The notes beneath the pieces are model-generated. The model was not told where the DNA came from and made no database searches. It worked only from the letters and a program-made list of their open reading frames with translations. The position numbers and the translations under genes were made by a program. A DNA stretch of 47,444 nucleotides from CALFBG01 sp045110315 (GTDB lineage: Bacteria > Bacteroidota > Bacteroidia > Chitinophagales > Saprospiraceae), in NCBI GenBank assembly GCA_045110315.1, contig JBGCFY010000123.1, positions 1 to 47,444 of the forward strand, read 5' to 3'. Positions 8,689 to 18,194 of the stretch are shown piece after piece. How positions within the stretch are numbered: position 1 is the stretch's first letter; each line of letters opens with the position of its first letter.

Positions 8689-9333
8689 ATGAAAAAGATT
8701 GAATTAACAGATCCACATCGCAAAAAGCACTTTGAGTTTTTCAGTCGGATGGACCAACCTCATTTAAGTATTTGTGCTAACGTGGAGATTCAGCATTTGC
8801 TAGCCTTCATCAAAAAAGAAAAGCTGTCTTTTACACCCACCTTAGTTTATCTGGTGACTAGAGTCGCAAATGAATTACCACGGTTTCGACAACGAATTCG
8901 AGCTACCGAAGTTGTTGAACACGAGTTGGTACACCCTTCATTTACCGTTGCTACTGCGGACGAAGAGGTCTTTAGTTTTTGCACGGTTGATTATACGAGG
9001 TCTTTTCACCCTTTCCAAAAACGGGCGCGCGCCGAAATGGAAGCGATGCGTACCGCACCTTCAATGGCGGATGAATCGGGAAGAGATGATTATCTTTTTT
9101 TGTCGGCGATTCCTTGGATTTCTTTTACGGGCGTACAGCATGCAATGCATTATCATCCCGGCGATTCTGTTCCACGTATCGTATGGGGGAAATATTTTGT
9201 AGCGCAAGATCTTATCAAAATGCCTTTATCCGTACAAGCACATCATGCCGTAGTAGATGGTGTGCACATCGGGCGTTATTTTCAAAAGTTCCAAAAGTAC
9301 GCGCACGAACCTCATTTACTCTTGAGCGAATAA
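8689..9333 (+). CDS. Chloramphenicol acetyltransferase-family protein (CatA-like)
   Basis: This 214-residue trimeric-type acetyltransferase has the CAT active-site motif HHAVVDGVHIGR. His186 would be the general base and Asp190 the supporting aspartate; classical CAT has HHAVCDG. The upstream SAIPWISFTG motif supplies the serine used in transition-state stabilisation, and the MGKY-equivalent strand (VWGKYF) is present. Length is that of the family. It would transfer acetyl from acetyl-CoA to a hydroxyl acceptor. Whether that is chloramphenicol is unknown, since chromosomal Bacteroidota members without mobile context often have other or unknown acceptors. Base use resembles its neighbours and no mobile element is near. 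Confidence 0.87.
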   Translation: MKKIELTDPHRKKHFEFFSRMDQPHLSICANVEIQHLLAFIKKEKLSFTPTLVYLVTRVANELPRFRQRIRATEVVEHELVHPSFTVATADEEVFSFCTVDYTRSFHPFQKRARAEMEAMRTAPSMADESGRDDYLFLSAIPWISFTGVQHAMHYHPGDSVPRIVWGKYFVAQDLIKMPLSVQAHHAVVDGVHIGRYFQKFQKYAHEPHLLLSE

Positions 9334-9773
9334 GTATCTCCTTTTAAAACAATTTCTATCTTATTAATCAAGGATAGTTTCCCTCAACTTGCCACGGTGA
9401 GATTGAATTACTAAACAATTTCCTTCAAAAATTGGGCTGAATCTACGATTAGCGTACATTAATCGAATATTCTGGCACCTTCCTCTTGTATTATTGAGTT
9501 TCCTCAAATTTATCCTGATCTTCTATTCAAATCATATTCACAAAAGGATAAAACGCCGATCACTATAGTTGATACCAAGGGGTCAATTTGTAGCGCTTTT
9601 GTGCGCCCTTGCGGGAATGATTTTTTTGAGCGCGGGCAAGTAGTTGTACAGGAAGGAATCTCAAAATAACCAACAAAAATTTACTGATGTCTGAGTGAGT
9701 TGAAGGGATACTAATTTATTGGTGTCCCTTCGTTTTTTTTGAATAACCTTTCAGCAGCAGAGGAAAGATTTGG
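9334..9773. other. 440-bp non-coding region with a GC-rich segment
   Basis: No reading frame longer than a few codons fits here. A GC-richer patch at about 9590-9650 stands out from the AT-rich surroundings. A good plus-strand terminator follows at 9702-9740, some 370 bases past the acetyltransferase stop. That spacing is long for a 3' untranslated region, so an independent small RNA is possible. I could not match it to 6S RNA, tmRNA, RNase P RNA or SRP RNA. Confidence 0.5.
9702..9740 (+). terminator. Rho-independent terminator, plus strand
   Basis: GAAGGGATA at 9702-9710 pairs with TGTCCCTTC at 9723-9731 (one G-T wobble) around a 12-base loop. One base later comes a run of eight T at 9733-9740. 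It ends whatever plus-strand transcript crosses the 9.3-9.7 kb region. Confidence 0.75.
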
Positions 9774-10451
9774 CTATGGATTGGCGAGGGTAATTACTTC
9801 CATATCACTTAGGAAAACTTCCCAAATCAATTTAGTCTTTTCTCCAAATTTTTTTTCTTTTTGAACTAGGACTACATTGATTAACGCTTTTAGATTTGGA
9901 TAATTTCCAGTTGCCTTTTTTTGCATTTGTAAAAATTCCAATTGCCAATGATAAGTAGATTTCGTCTGGTTGACGGTTGCTTCTGAAAGTACCATTATTT
10001 CTATCTGAAGCTGTTTTTCTGCTTTTAATAGGGACTCAAGATAAAGCGCAGCCGTAGTCTTTTTTTCTTTCTTTTCAATAAAATCATAATACCGAATTAC
10101 CGTCGAGGGAGATTCAAATAAGCGCATCGCCATAGGAATACTTGCTTCGCGTAAAGTAAGTTCATATGCTGGGTTAGAAAGGAGTGCGATCAACTCCGCA
10201 AAGTCTTTTAATTTTTGCTGTGCGCGTTGCTGAAAAGCAGTCAATTGTACCGTACTAACATCTGGACTTAGGAAGCTCTGTTCCATTACTTTTTCTTCTT
10301 GTAAGTTGGATGCACTTTGTGCCGTTCCCCAATTTAAGTAACTCACAAACACTAAGCTACACAAAACACGAGTTCCCCAAAGCTTAGCTTGCTTTTGCGT
10401 ACGAAAGGATTTCCAATGACTATAAATAATATGTTGCGCTTCGATCATCAT
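9774..10451 (-). CDS. Unrecognised exported or membrane-anchored protein, second gene of a coupled pair
   Basis: This 225-residue protein is not recognised. A charged N-terminal segment of about 28 residues precedes a hydrophobic stretch (VLCSLVFVSYLNW) ending in GTAQSA, which could be a late signal peptide or an anchor. The rest is soluble and mainly helical, with a conserved-looking core at about residues 85-125 (LSNPAYELTLREASIP) and a beta-rich C-terminus. Its ATG overlaps the stop of the preceding gene in an ATGA arrangement, so the two are translationally coupled and probably work together. Confidence 0.7.
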   Translation of the reverse strand: MMIEAQHIIYSHWKSFRTQKQAKLWGTRVLCSLVFVSYLNWGTAQSASNLQEEKVMEQSFLSPDVSTVQLTAFQQRAQQKLKDFAELIALLSNPAYELTLREASIPMAMRLFESPSTVIRYYDFIEKKEKKTTAALYLESLLKAEKQLQIEIMVLSEATVNQTKSTYHWQLEFLQMQKKATGNYPNLKALINVVLVQKEKKFGEKTKLIWEVFLSDMEVITLANP

Positions 10452-11404
10452 TCTGTTAGCTTGTTTTGCATAAACCTTAAACTGATAATTTTTCCATTTT
10501 GGTATTGGGTTTTGAGTATCCGGATATTTTTAAGACTGCTCAGTGGTAGGCTCATTTTGTCAATAAATTCTTCTCGGTTATACATTTCCATCCCTGTACT
10601 ACCATCTGCCGCAACTTGAAAAATAATGGCTTCCGCTGCAATTAATTGTTTCAGTCGTACCCTTTGCTTATTCCAATCTTTCCATTTTGCCGTAGAAAAT
10701 AAATGAATCATCAAGGCGTAGTCATCTTGCCGCAAGGGAATTCGTTCCGTACGAAGTTTATTTTTTAATACCCTTTGAATGGTATCTTGATAATAATAAT
10801 CTGCGGTAACGACAAAGTTGACTTGTGTTTCTGTCGTCGCGAATTCAAAACAGCCTAAGCTATCGGCACGGTAATGCCGGGGAGATTCTCCGTCGTTCAA
10901 TACCGTAATTTTAATTGCTCTCTCTGTAATCGCCTGCTGCGTATCCGCATTTATGAAACAAAAATGATAAGTTTTTGCGGTGGACCATTGACTCCAAAGT
11001 AAGACACATACGGCTAGGAAAAAGATAGAAAACAACCAAGTGCGAGTAGCAGGAGTCGTTTGTTTTTCTAGAATAGGAGCCCTTTCAAGACTATCCTGAC
11101 TTTCCACGGATACTGAAGAAGCGTGCGCCTGTACAAAATCTTCCCAGTGCAAATAGCCTACGAATTGACTTAACATATCAAGAATGTCAATTCGAGGGAG
11201 TTTCGTATTTTCTACCGGTTTTAGATGCGTATAAAACCATTTTTCACTGATGCGCCCCTGTACTTCCTCTTGCAGCTGATCTTGGAAATTAGCAATTTCT
11301 CTTCCTTTAAATTCGTGCAGCGGTTTATTCCAATGCGGATGTGCGACTCGATATTTTTCGAGTAGTCGTTTCTTTAGTAAATAAAAGTATTCCACGTCCA
11401 GCAT
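10448..11404 (-). CDS. Unrecognised single-pass membrane protein, first gene of a coupled pair
   Basis: This 318-residue protein has three parts. Residues 1-95 are a soluble domain rich in aromatic and charged residues, with the distinctive stretch ISEKWFYTHLKP and then RIDILDMLSQFVGY. One transmembrane helix lies at about 120-138. The second half is outside the membrane and starts with a beta-sandwich resembling regulatory or Cna-B-like domains. The layout suggests a cytoplasmic domain linked through the membrane to an external sensing or structural domain; that role is inference. It is transcribed with the next gene (4-base overlap) and diverges from the TPR gene across 145 bases. Confidence 0.7.
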   Translation of the reverse strand: MLDVEYFYLLKKRLLEKYRVAHPHWNKPLHEFKGREIANFQDQLQEEVQGRISEKWFYTHLKPVENTKLPRIDILDMLSQFVGYLHWEDFVQAHASSVSVESQDSLERAPILEKQTTPATRTWLFSIFFLAVCVLLWSQWSTAKTYHFCFINADTQQAITERAIKITVLNDGESPRHYRADSLGCFEFATTETQVNFVVTADYYYQDTIQRVLKNKLRTERIPLRQDDYALMIHLFSTAKWKDWNKQRVRLKQLIAAEAIIFQVAADGSTGMEMYNREEFIDKMSLPLSSLKNIRILKTQYQNGKIISLRFMQNKLTE

Positions 11405-11549
11405 AATACAAAATTAAGCTTTTTTTGTAAAATTTGGTTGCTGTAAAACAATTGTAAAATAGATTACAAGGAATAGACAAAGGGATTTGTAGGAAAGAAA
11501 ATAGATTGCGCCTAATTTTGAGTATTATTAAACAACTTATTTACCTCAA

Positions 11550-12728
11550 ATGAAAAGAATAATTCTCCTGCTAAGTATTTCTTTGATACCAATGTTAGTA
11601 CTCGCACAACAAGTTCCTCGAGAATATCTAGAATTTCAGAAACAAGAAACGATTAAGTCGTTAAAAGCACAGTTGAAAACTTATGATGCGGACCACTTAT
11701 CTAATCAAAGCACCAAAGGATATTCAGCGATTTGTATGGAATTAGCAGTATTAACTAATGATACGCTTTATCTTCATAGTGTCCTGAAAGTAGACATGGC
11801 GCATAGAGAAGCCAATTATCGCTTGGCAATCACTGTAAAAGATTCCGAGCCACAAAGAGCTACGTTGTTATTACAAAACTTGCTGAGGAAGGAACCGACG
11901 GCAAAAGAGGCTTACGCCTTACTCGGAGAAATTTATCTACAACAAGGTAACAAACAGGCGTACCGTGAGCAACTTGAAAAAGAAATTCATTACACCGCTC
12001 ATCAACTTCGATTTTATCCGATAAAAAAATTAGCACAAATTTACCTCGAGCGCAATTTTATCGATAGTGCTTTGCATTTATATCAAAATCATTTGCCAAA
12101 GCTTATTGATCATACCCAAAATCTGACTCACCTTGAATTAGCGAAAATACAACTTCAATATTATCAAAATTATACAGCAGTAGTAGCCCATTGTGATACT
12201 ATTTTGCGACGAATGAAAACGCGTTACGGCGCTTCTCCGGGTAGAGACGCGCTCTATTTGCGCGGTACTGGATACTGGAAACAAAATCAAGTAGACCTAG
12301 CCGTAGCCGATTGGGAGAAATTAGAACGACTGGGATATCAACTCGATAACCAAACAGTAGATCGATTCTACCAACAACTTTTAATCGATCATCCTGAAGA
12401 GGCGAGCTATTATTATGTCAATGCGATCCGCCTACAGAAACAGGCTAAATACTTCGTGACAAATCGAACGAATTACCTTCGTCAAGCGATTTTTTATTTG
12501 GAAAAATCTATTCAGTTAGGATTAAGGAATTACTGGGTTTACTTTCATCTGGGTCTTTGTAAGCAACTAGGAAAAGATTATCACGGCGCATTAGCTGCGT
12601 TCAATCAATGTTTGCTTTTTTATCCTCGGTTTGCAATCGGGTATCAACACCGAGGAGAGGTGAAACGTTCTCTAAAATTGGTGGCAGAAAGTAAACTTGA
12701 TTTTAAAAGATACCAAGAGCTTAAGTGA
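11550..12728 (+). CDS. Secreted TPR-repeat protein
   Basis: This 392-residue protein has a cleavable signal peptide (about residues 1-19, ending VLAQQ) followed by tetratricopeptide-like helical repeats. The clearest are EAYALLGEIYLQQGNKQAYR near residue 115 and the two C-terminal repeats after residue 320 (VYFHLGLCKQLGKDYHGA, then FAIGYQHRGEVKRS). TPR proteins act as protein-interaction scaffolds, here in the periplasm. The partner is unknown. The motif TTAAACAACTTA lies 10 bases before the start codon, a near match to the repeated 12-mer described under findings. It converges on the DUF3667 gene with a 24-base gap. Confidence 0.82.
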   Translation: MKRIILLLSISLIPMLVLAQQVPREYLEFQKQETIKSLKAQLKTYDADHLSNQSTKGYSAICMELAVLTNDTLYLHSVLKVDMAHREANYRLAITVKDSEPQRATLLLQNLLRKEPTAKEAYALLGEIYLQQGNKQAYREQLEKEIHYTAHQLRFYPIKKLAQIYLERNFIDSALHLYQNHLPKLIDHTQNLTHLELAKIQLQYYQNYTAVVAHCDTILRRMKTRYGASPGRDALYLRGTGYWKQNQVDLAVADWEKLERLGYQLDNQTVDRFYQQLLIDHPEEASYYYVNAIRLQKQAKYFVTNRTNYLRQAIFYLEKSIQLGLRNYWVYFHLGLCKQLGKDYHGALAAFNQCLLFYPRFAIGYQHRGEVKRSLKLVAESKLDFKRYQELK

Positions 12729-12752
12729 TTCCTGAAATAGCGATCCTAGGTT

Positions 12753-13682
12753 TTAGAATAATATTACCGCGATCAAACTCGCAAATATCATGACTACACT
12801 AGTAATGATAAAGTAACTAAAAAAAAGCAAAAAACTTTTTAAGATGGTTTTTCCCCACCTTTGCTGGTGAAATCGCTTTAGCGCAAACATCAGGTAAATA
12901 AAAGAACACAAAAAGGAAATGAGTATGGTAATATCTGAGAAGGCAATCCAGCCTAGAATGATTAAAATACTCGAAGTCAAAAAGAAAAATGCGTGATAGT
13001 TTAATCCTAAAATGAGATGTTCGACGTAAAAGTTTTTTTGCCGTAAATAAAATAGATGCAAAAGGAACGCAAAGATCGGCACAAGAAAGAAAACGGCAAT
13101 CGAGAAATTCTTATACATTCTTTGCTGGAAAGATGGCAAGTTATTTAAAACCCTAGGAAAACCTTTGGTCATTTTCCGATTGTAAAAACTAGGACTAAGT
13201 GATTTGGAAACCAAGAAAGAGTCAACTTGATCATCATTGTAGTCGAAGATGGCCAAATATTCGGCTTTAGACATTCTCATATTGCTAAAGCCCAAATTGA
13301 TCGGCAAGGTATCTCTATCTTCAAACAAAGAATCTACATTAACTTTGGTCATCTCCTCCGTCCCAAAAGGATTAATGGAAAGCAGAAGAAAAAAAACGAT
13401 GCTCGATAATAAAAAGAAGCGCACTGGTGGAACGTAAGACTTTCGTTTTCCTGCGTTAAACTCCAAAGCCATTTTTCCAGGATATCGAAATAGGGTACGA
13501 AGAGAAGTCCAAGTTCGGCTATCTAAGTTAAAAGCACCTTCGAGAATTTCCCAAAATAAATATTTGAATGGACGATTGATGTCGTGATTTTCCTGTCCAC
13601 ATTGTGAACAAAATTCGGCGGTCTCTTGCAAGGGATGATCGCAGTTGGGACAACGTTCTTTTTTAACTCTTTGTTTAGCCAT
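12753..13682 (-). CDS. DUF3667 membrane protein with N-terminal zinc ribbon
   Basis: This 309-residue protein opens with a two-CxxC zinc ribbon (CPNCDHPL and CSQCGQENHD). The DUF3667 signature follows: RPFKYLFWEILEGAFN, SRTWTSLRTLFRYPG and RKSYVPPVRFFL. Four to five transmembrane helices make up the rest. The family is common in Bacteroidota and has no established function. The start is set at the ATG at 13682; a TTG six codons upstream is also in frame. It lies downstream of uvrA but beyond that gene's terminator, so it is probably its own unit. Confidence 0.87.
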   Translation of the reverse strand: MAKQRVKKERCPNCDHPLQETAEFCSQCGQENHDINRPFKYLFWEILEGAFNLDSRTWTSLRTLFRYPGKMALEFNAGKRKSYVPPVRFFLLSSIVFFLLLSINPFGTEEMTKVNVDSLFEDRDTLPINLGFSNMRMSKAEYLAIFDYNDDQVDSFLVSKSLSPSFYNRKMTKGFPRVLNNLPSFQQRMYKNFSIAVFFLVPIFAFLLHLFYLRQKNFYVEHLILGLNYHAFFFLTSSILIILGWIAFSDITILISFLCSFIYLMFALKRFHQQRWGKTILKSFLLFFSYFIITSVVMIFASLIAVILF

Positions 13683-13775
13683 TCGTGCTTTTCTAATCAA
13701 TAGACTTTAAGTTCTTATCTTAAGATAGGAATTATCTACAATTCTCTATGAAAACCATGCCCATAATTTTTTAAC

Positions 13776-13810
13776 AAAAAAATGATCATGCTGGCTTCCC
13801 AACATGATCA
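13776..13810 (-). terminator. Rho-independent terminator of uvrA
   Basis: TGATCATG at 13783-13790 pairs with CATGATCA at 13803-13810. The inner four pairs extend the stem to 12 pairs with one G-T wobble, leaving a GAAG tetraloop on the minus strand. Seven T follow on that strand (A run at 13776-13782). It sits about 170 bases past the uvrA stop. Confidence 0.85.
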
Positions 13811-13982
13811 ATTAGCATTTTACGCAATAAACTGTGAGTCCCGTTTATCGAGAACTTAAGTTAGTATTCGGCTAAATAGTATCTATTTATACTATTTTAA
13901 TGCTGTAAGAAAGTTACAATGATAACTGTTCCGAAGCACCGATAAAAGATAGAGGACTTGAACGTGCAAAACGCTGCTCAGC

Positions 13983-16829
13983 TTATAACTTTTCTTTTAA
14001 ATATTTTCCAGTGTAAGAATCTTTTACTTTCGCTAGGTCTTCTGGTAGCCCTTGGAATACCAAATTTCCACCAAGTTTACCACCTTCTGGTCCAAGGTCG
14101 ATGACCCAATCGGCAGACTTGATAACTTCCATATTGTGTTCAACAACCAATACCGTATGTCCTTTTTCTACTAGCGCATTTAAAGCATCTAGTAAGTTGA
14201 GAATATCATGAAAATGCAAACCCGTCGTTGGCTCATCAAAGATGAAGAGGATAGATTCTGTTCTTCGTTCCTTTGCAAGGAAAGACGCTAGTTTAACACG
14301 CTGTGCTTCTCCACCGGATAGAGTAGAAGAAGACTGACCTAATTTGATGTACGACAAACCTACATTAAATAAAGGTTGTATTTTTTGTACGACATCTTTT
14401 GCATCTGCAAAAAACGTCAAGGCTTCTTCGATACTCAAATCTAGAATATCATAAATACTTTTGCCTTTATATTTGACGTCAAGTACTTCCGTTTTGAAAC
14501 GCTTCCCTTTGCAATCTTCACATTCTAAGCGTACGTCCGCCAAAAATTGCATCTCAATTACCTGTTCTCCTTCTCCTTTGCAAGTTTCACAACGACCACC
14601 TTCTACGTTGAAGGAAAAGTGTTTCGGTTTGAATCCTCTGATTTTAGAAAGCTGCTGATCCGACATTAGTTTTCGAATGGTGTCGTAAGCTTTAACGTAA
14701 GTAACTGGGTTCGAACGCGATGACTTTCCAATAGGATTTTGACTAATAATTTCAACTTGTGTAATTTGGTCTAAATCTCCCGTAAGTGCTTTATGGGTAC
14801 CCGGCGCTACTGGATGTGGTTCCCCTAAATGTTTTTTCAAAGCAGGATATAAAATTTGCTTGACCAGCGTCGTCTTTCCCGAGCCCGAAACACCACTTAC
14901 CACCGTCAGGGTATTCAGTGGAAAAGTAGCATCAACATTTTTAAGATTATGATGCATCGCTCCTTTTATCTCAATGGCATTGACAAATTTTCTACGCATC
15001 TTCGGCAATGGAATCGTGAGTCGACCGCTCATGTAACCTGCCGTTAAGCTTTTCTTTGCTTTGGTATGAATAGATTTGTATGGTCCCGCAAAAACAACCT
15101 TTCCACCATGAATACCTGCGTGTGGCCCAATGTCAACCAAAAAGTCTGCATTCTTAATTACATCTTCTTCGTGCTCTACGACGACGACGGTATTTCCTAA
15201 GTCACGTAAAGACTTCAATACGGTTACCAAACGATTGGTATCTCGAGGATGCAAACCAATACTCGGCTCATCCAAAATGTACATAGAACTCGTCAAATTA
15301 CTGCCTAAGGTTCGCGTTAAATTGATGCGTTGCGTTTCTCCACCACTCAGCGTCGCAGATAATCGACCAATGGAGAGATAACTTAATCCGACTTCGATCA
15401 TAAACTTCAAACGATTCTCTACTTCCAAAATTAATCTTTTGGCAATAGTCGCGTCGTTCTCACTGAGCGTTAAGGCATCAAAAAATTCAAGTAATTCATC
15501 AATTGGAATATTGACCAATTCGGAAATGGCTTTTCCATCCACTTTTACGTAACTCGCCTCTTCGCGTAGTCGACCACCGTCGCAAACATTACAGCGGGTT
15601 TTCCCACGATAGCGCGCCAACATTACGCGGTTTTGAATTTTATAAGTCTTTTCTTTTAGTTGATCAAAAAACTGATTAATACCATCAAAGTAGCGATTCC
15701 CTTTCCATAAAAGTTTTTGCTCCGCTCTCGTCAATTCTTGAAAAGGACGGTGTACCGGAAAATCAAATTCGTGCGCATGGTTTAGTAGTTGCTGTAACCA
15801 ACGACTCGCCTTTTCTCCTCGCCAGCACGCGATCGCTCCTTCGTATACAGATTTCGACTGATCGGGAATAACTTTGTTCTCGTCAATACCCATTACTTTC
15901 CCGTAGCCTTCACATTGTGGACAGGCACCAAAAGGATTATTATAATTGAATAATTGTGGTGTGGGATCAATAAACAAAATACCGTCTAGCTCAAAGCGAT
16001 TATTAAAACCTTTTACTTCTTGCTCCATAACGTCGATGACGCACTCTCCTTCACTTTCGTAAAAGGCCGTTTGTACGGAATCCGCAATCCGCTTTTTATT
16101 TTCTTCATCTTCTTGTTTAACAACGAATCGATCAATTAAAATGCGAATCTCTTCTTTGGCAAGTTCCTCAACCGTTTTTTTGAGTAAGGTTTTTTTACCT
16201 TCCAATACATCTTCAATTCGCAATAAGTCACCATTAAACAAGACTCGGGTATATCCTTTTTGTAATAAAAGCTGCAACTCGTTGGCGAGTGTACGGTCTT
16301 TATACTTTTGCTGTAAAGGAATAAAAAGCTGAATTTTACTACCTTCCTTAAATTTGTGGATATAATTAACGACGTCACTTACTTCGTGCCGTTTGACTAG
16401 TTTTCCCGAAACGGGGGAATAGGTTTTCCCTATTCTAGCATACAATAAACGCAAGAAGTCATAAATTTCCGTCAAGGAACCCACCGTTGAGCGGGCATTT
16501 CGCGTCCCTACTTTTTGCTCAATCGCAATCGCAGGACAGATTCCTTTAATAAAGTCTACGTCTGGCTTTTTCATCCGCATCAAAAACTGACGAGCATAAG
16601 AAGAAAGACTTTCTACGTAACGACGTTGTCCTTCGGCGTACAAGGTATCCATTGTAATGGAAGATTTCCCCGAGCCGGAAACACCAGTAACGACGACCAA
16701 TTGATTACGAGGAATCTTTAAATCAATGTTCTGTAAATTATTGCTACGCGCACCTTTAATATATATAACGTTGTCAAGTTTCTCTATTTTAGGACTTTCT
16801 AGGATTGCAACATCTTTTTTAGAAGGCAT
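13983..16829 (-). CDS. uvrA: UvrABC excinuclease subunit A
   Basis: This 948-residue subunit recognises DNA damage for nucleotide excision repair and loads UvrB. It has the duplicated ABC ATPase layout: first Walker A GVSGSGKSS at about residues 49-57, second VSGVSGSGKTT near 655, and two ABC signatures (LSGGETQRI and LSGGEAQRV). Each half carries zinc-binding CxxC pairs: CPQC and CNVC in the first, CETC and CEDC in the second. The C-terminal DEPTTGLH is intact. Length matches the family, so it should be functional. It is alone on its transcript, with a terminator after it. Confidence 0.97.
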   Translation of the reverse strand: MPSKKDVAILESPKIEKLDNVIYIKGARSNNLQNIDLKIPRNQLVVVTGVSGSGKSSITMDTLYAEGQRRYVESLSSYARQFLMRMKKPDVDFIKGICPAIAIEQKVGTRNARSTVGSLTEIYDFLRLLYARIGKTYSPVSGKLVKRHEVSDVVNYIHKFKEGSKIQLFIPLQQKYKDRTLANELQLLLQKGYTRVLFNGDLLRIEDVLEGKKTLLKKTVEELAKEEIRILIDRFVVKQEDEENKKRIADSVQTAFYESEGECVIDVMEQEVKGFNNRFELDGILFIDPTPQLFNYNNPFGACPQCEGYGKVMGIDENKVIPDQSKSVYEGAIACWRGEKASRWLQQLLNHAHEFDFPVHRPFQELTRAEQKLLWKGNRYFDGINQFFDQLKEKTYKIQNRVMLARYRGKTRCNVCDGGRLREEASYVKVDGKAISELVNIPIDELLEFFDALTLSENDATIAKRLILEVENRLKFMIEVGLSYLSIGRLSATLSGGETQRINLTRTLGSNLTSSMYILDEPSIGLHPRDTNRLVTVLKSLRDLGNTVVVVEHEEDVIKNADFLVDIGPHAGIHGGKVVFAGPYKSIHTKAKKSLTAGYMSGRLTIPLPKMRRKFVNAIEIKGAMHHNLKNVDATFPLNTLTVVSGVSGSGKTTLVKQILYPALKKHLGEPHPVAPGTHKALTGDLDQITQVEIISQNPIGKSSRSNPVTYVKAYDTIRKLMSDQQLSKIRGFKPKHFSFNVEGGRCETCKGEGEQVIEMQFLADVRLECEDCKGKRFKTEVLDVKYKGKSIYDILDLSIEEALTFFADAKDVVQKIQPLFNVGLSYIKLGQSSSTLSGGEAQRVKLASFLAKERRTESILFIFDEPTTGLHFHDILNLLDALNALVEKGHTVLVVEHNMEVIKSADWVIDLGPEGGKLGGNLVFQGLPEDLAKVKDSYTGKYLKEKL

Positions 16830-17560
16830 ATGGAATAAAAGGTTAGGCTGAGTTGATATAAAATGTGCTTGGACTAAAGAATAAGAAAGAACTTAATCCT
16901 TACACGATGTACTTAGAACAGATACAACTGCTATAAGTTCTTTTAGCAAACCTTAAACTTAGTTATTTTTTAGCGAATGGGGAAGCGATTTATCCTTCAA
17001 TAAGTTAGAAGTCTTGTGCAGGAATCGACTTTTAAAACAAAAATATTGTTCAACTTTGCAATAGAAGCCATAAAATGGCACTTACGTATAAAAGAATCGC
17101 TGTTTGGTAGGATAAGCTATAGGTAGTAGTTCGAAATTTTTACCTTTGGTTTGTCGGTGAAAGCAACGAAAGATCTACAAATAATCTTTGTTCATCTTAT
17201 GAAAGACTAATTTTATATTTGGGAATAATTTATTTTGCCCTTAGAAAAACCATTTTGGTGTGTTTTTTGTATCCTTTTGGAATGTTGACTTTTATCTACA
17301 ATTGGTAAAGAATAATGCATAAGAATAATATGATCGCTTGAGTAGTTAATTTTTTGTTAATAAAAGTTAAAATTATACTAAACGTTCAGAAAAGCATACA
17401 TTGGACTTGTTATTGAAACTAATTAGTTGTAGATTTAGTTCAACAAATACAGAATACCAGATTAAACAACTTCATTACTTAACACTTTAAATCTTTTCTA
17501 TAAGCATATAAATTTTACACTAAAGTATTTTTTCACTCAGTAGAAAATAATAGGATAGTT
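16830..17560. other. 731-bp intergenic region between divergent uvrA and sigma factor genes
   Basis: No coding frame is supported. Features seen are a 9-bp inverted repeat (AAGAACTTA at 16887-16895 and TAAGTTCTT at 16934-16942) and an exact TTAAACAACTTC at 17462-17473, 87 bases before the sigma factor ATG. A TATATTTG at 17214-17221 fits the Bacteroidota -7 element, but its upstream TTTG (17187-17190) is spaced too far away to call a promoter. The region presumably holds promoters for both genes. Confidence 0.45.
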
Positions 17561-18142
17561 ATGCAAATTATATCGCTTAATGACAGAGAACTCATTGGAT
17601 TATATTTAGATGGCAATGAAAAGGCTTTCGAAGAGCTGCTCTCGCGTCACAAGAACAAGATTTACACTTCAATTTACCTCTTTGTCAAAGATCAGGCATT
17701 AGCAGAGGACATTTTCCAAGAAGTATTTATCAAAATTATTGACACCTTACGTAAAGGTAAGTATAACCACGAAGGCAAATTCGTTCAGTGGGCTATGCGA
17801 ATCTCTTATAATATGTGTGTGGATTATTTCAGACGAAATAAACGTCGGCCGAAACTCGCGCCTTCTGAAACTTTTGACATTTTTGATGTCTTACAAACTT
17901 CAGATGACAACGCTGAGCAGACGATGATTAAAAGCCAAACGCACGATAAGATTCGAAAATTGGTGGATTTATTACCGACCGAGCAACGAGAAGTTGTCAT
18001 CTTACGGCATTACGCTGATATGAGTTTCAAAGAAATTTCGCAATTGACAAGAGTAAGTATTAATACGGCACTCGGTAGAATGCGTTACGCATTGATCAAT
18101 ATCAGAAAAATGATCGAAGAAAGAGAAGTTATCCTTCAGTAA
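17561..18142 (+). CDS. ECF-type RNA polymerase sigma factor
   Basis: This 193-residue sigma factor has region 2 at about residues 24-92 (LVKDQALAEDIFQEVFIKI, then YNMCVDYFRRNKR, the -10 recognition helix). Region 4 lies at about 130-185, with LPTEQREVVILRHYADMS and the helix-turn-helix FKEISQLTRVSINTALGRM. There is no region 3, as expected for the extracytoplasmic-function group. No anti-sigma gene is next to it: the following gene is convergent and unrelated. Its regulon cannot be inferred. A long leader and a terminator make it monocistronic. Confidence 0.93.
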   Translation: MQIISLNDRELIGLYLDGNEKAFEELLSRHKNKIYTSIYLFVKDQALAEDIFQEVFIKIIDTLRKGKYNHEGKFVQWAMRISYNMCVDYFRRNKRRPKLAPSETFDIFDVLQTSDDNAEQTMIKSQTHDKIRKLVDLLPTEQREVVILRHYADMSFKEISQLTRVSINTALGRMRYALINIRKMIEEREVILQ

Positions 18143-18194
18143 ACATTTCGTATTGTTTATCCCTGTATGATAAAGCGTGCTGATTTGCAAAACT

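Noticed and set aside
8689..9333. The CAT-like gene as a recently acquired resistance gene.
   Set aside because: No insertion sequence, integron site, repeat or composition shift surrounds it, and such genes are common in Bacteroidota chromosomes.
17187..17221. TTTG and TATATTTG as a promoter for the sigma factor gene.
   Set aside because: The spacing of 23 bases is longer than the usual arrangement, and it lies about 340 bases upstream of the start codon; the evidence is too weak to annotate.
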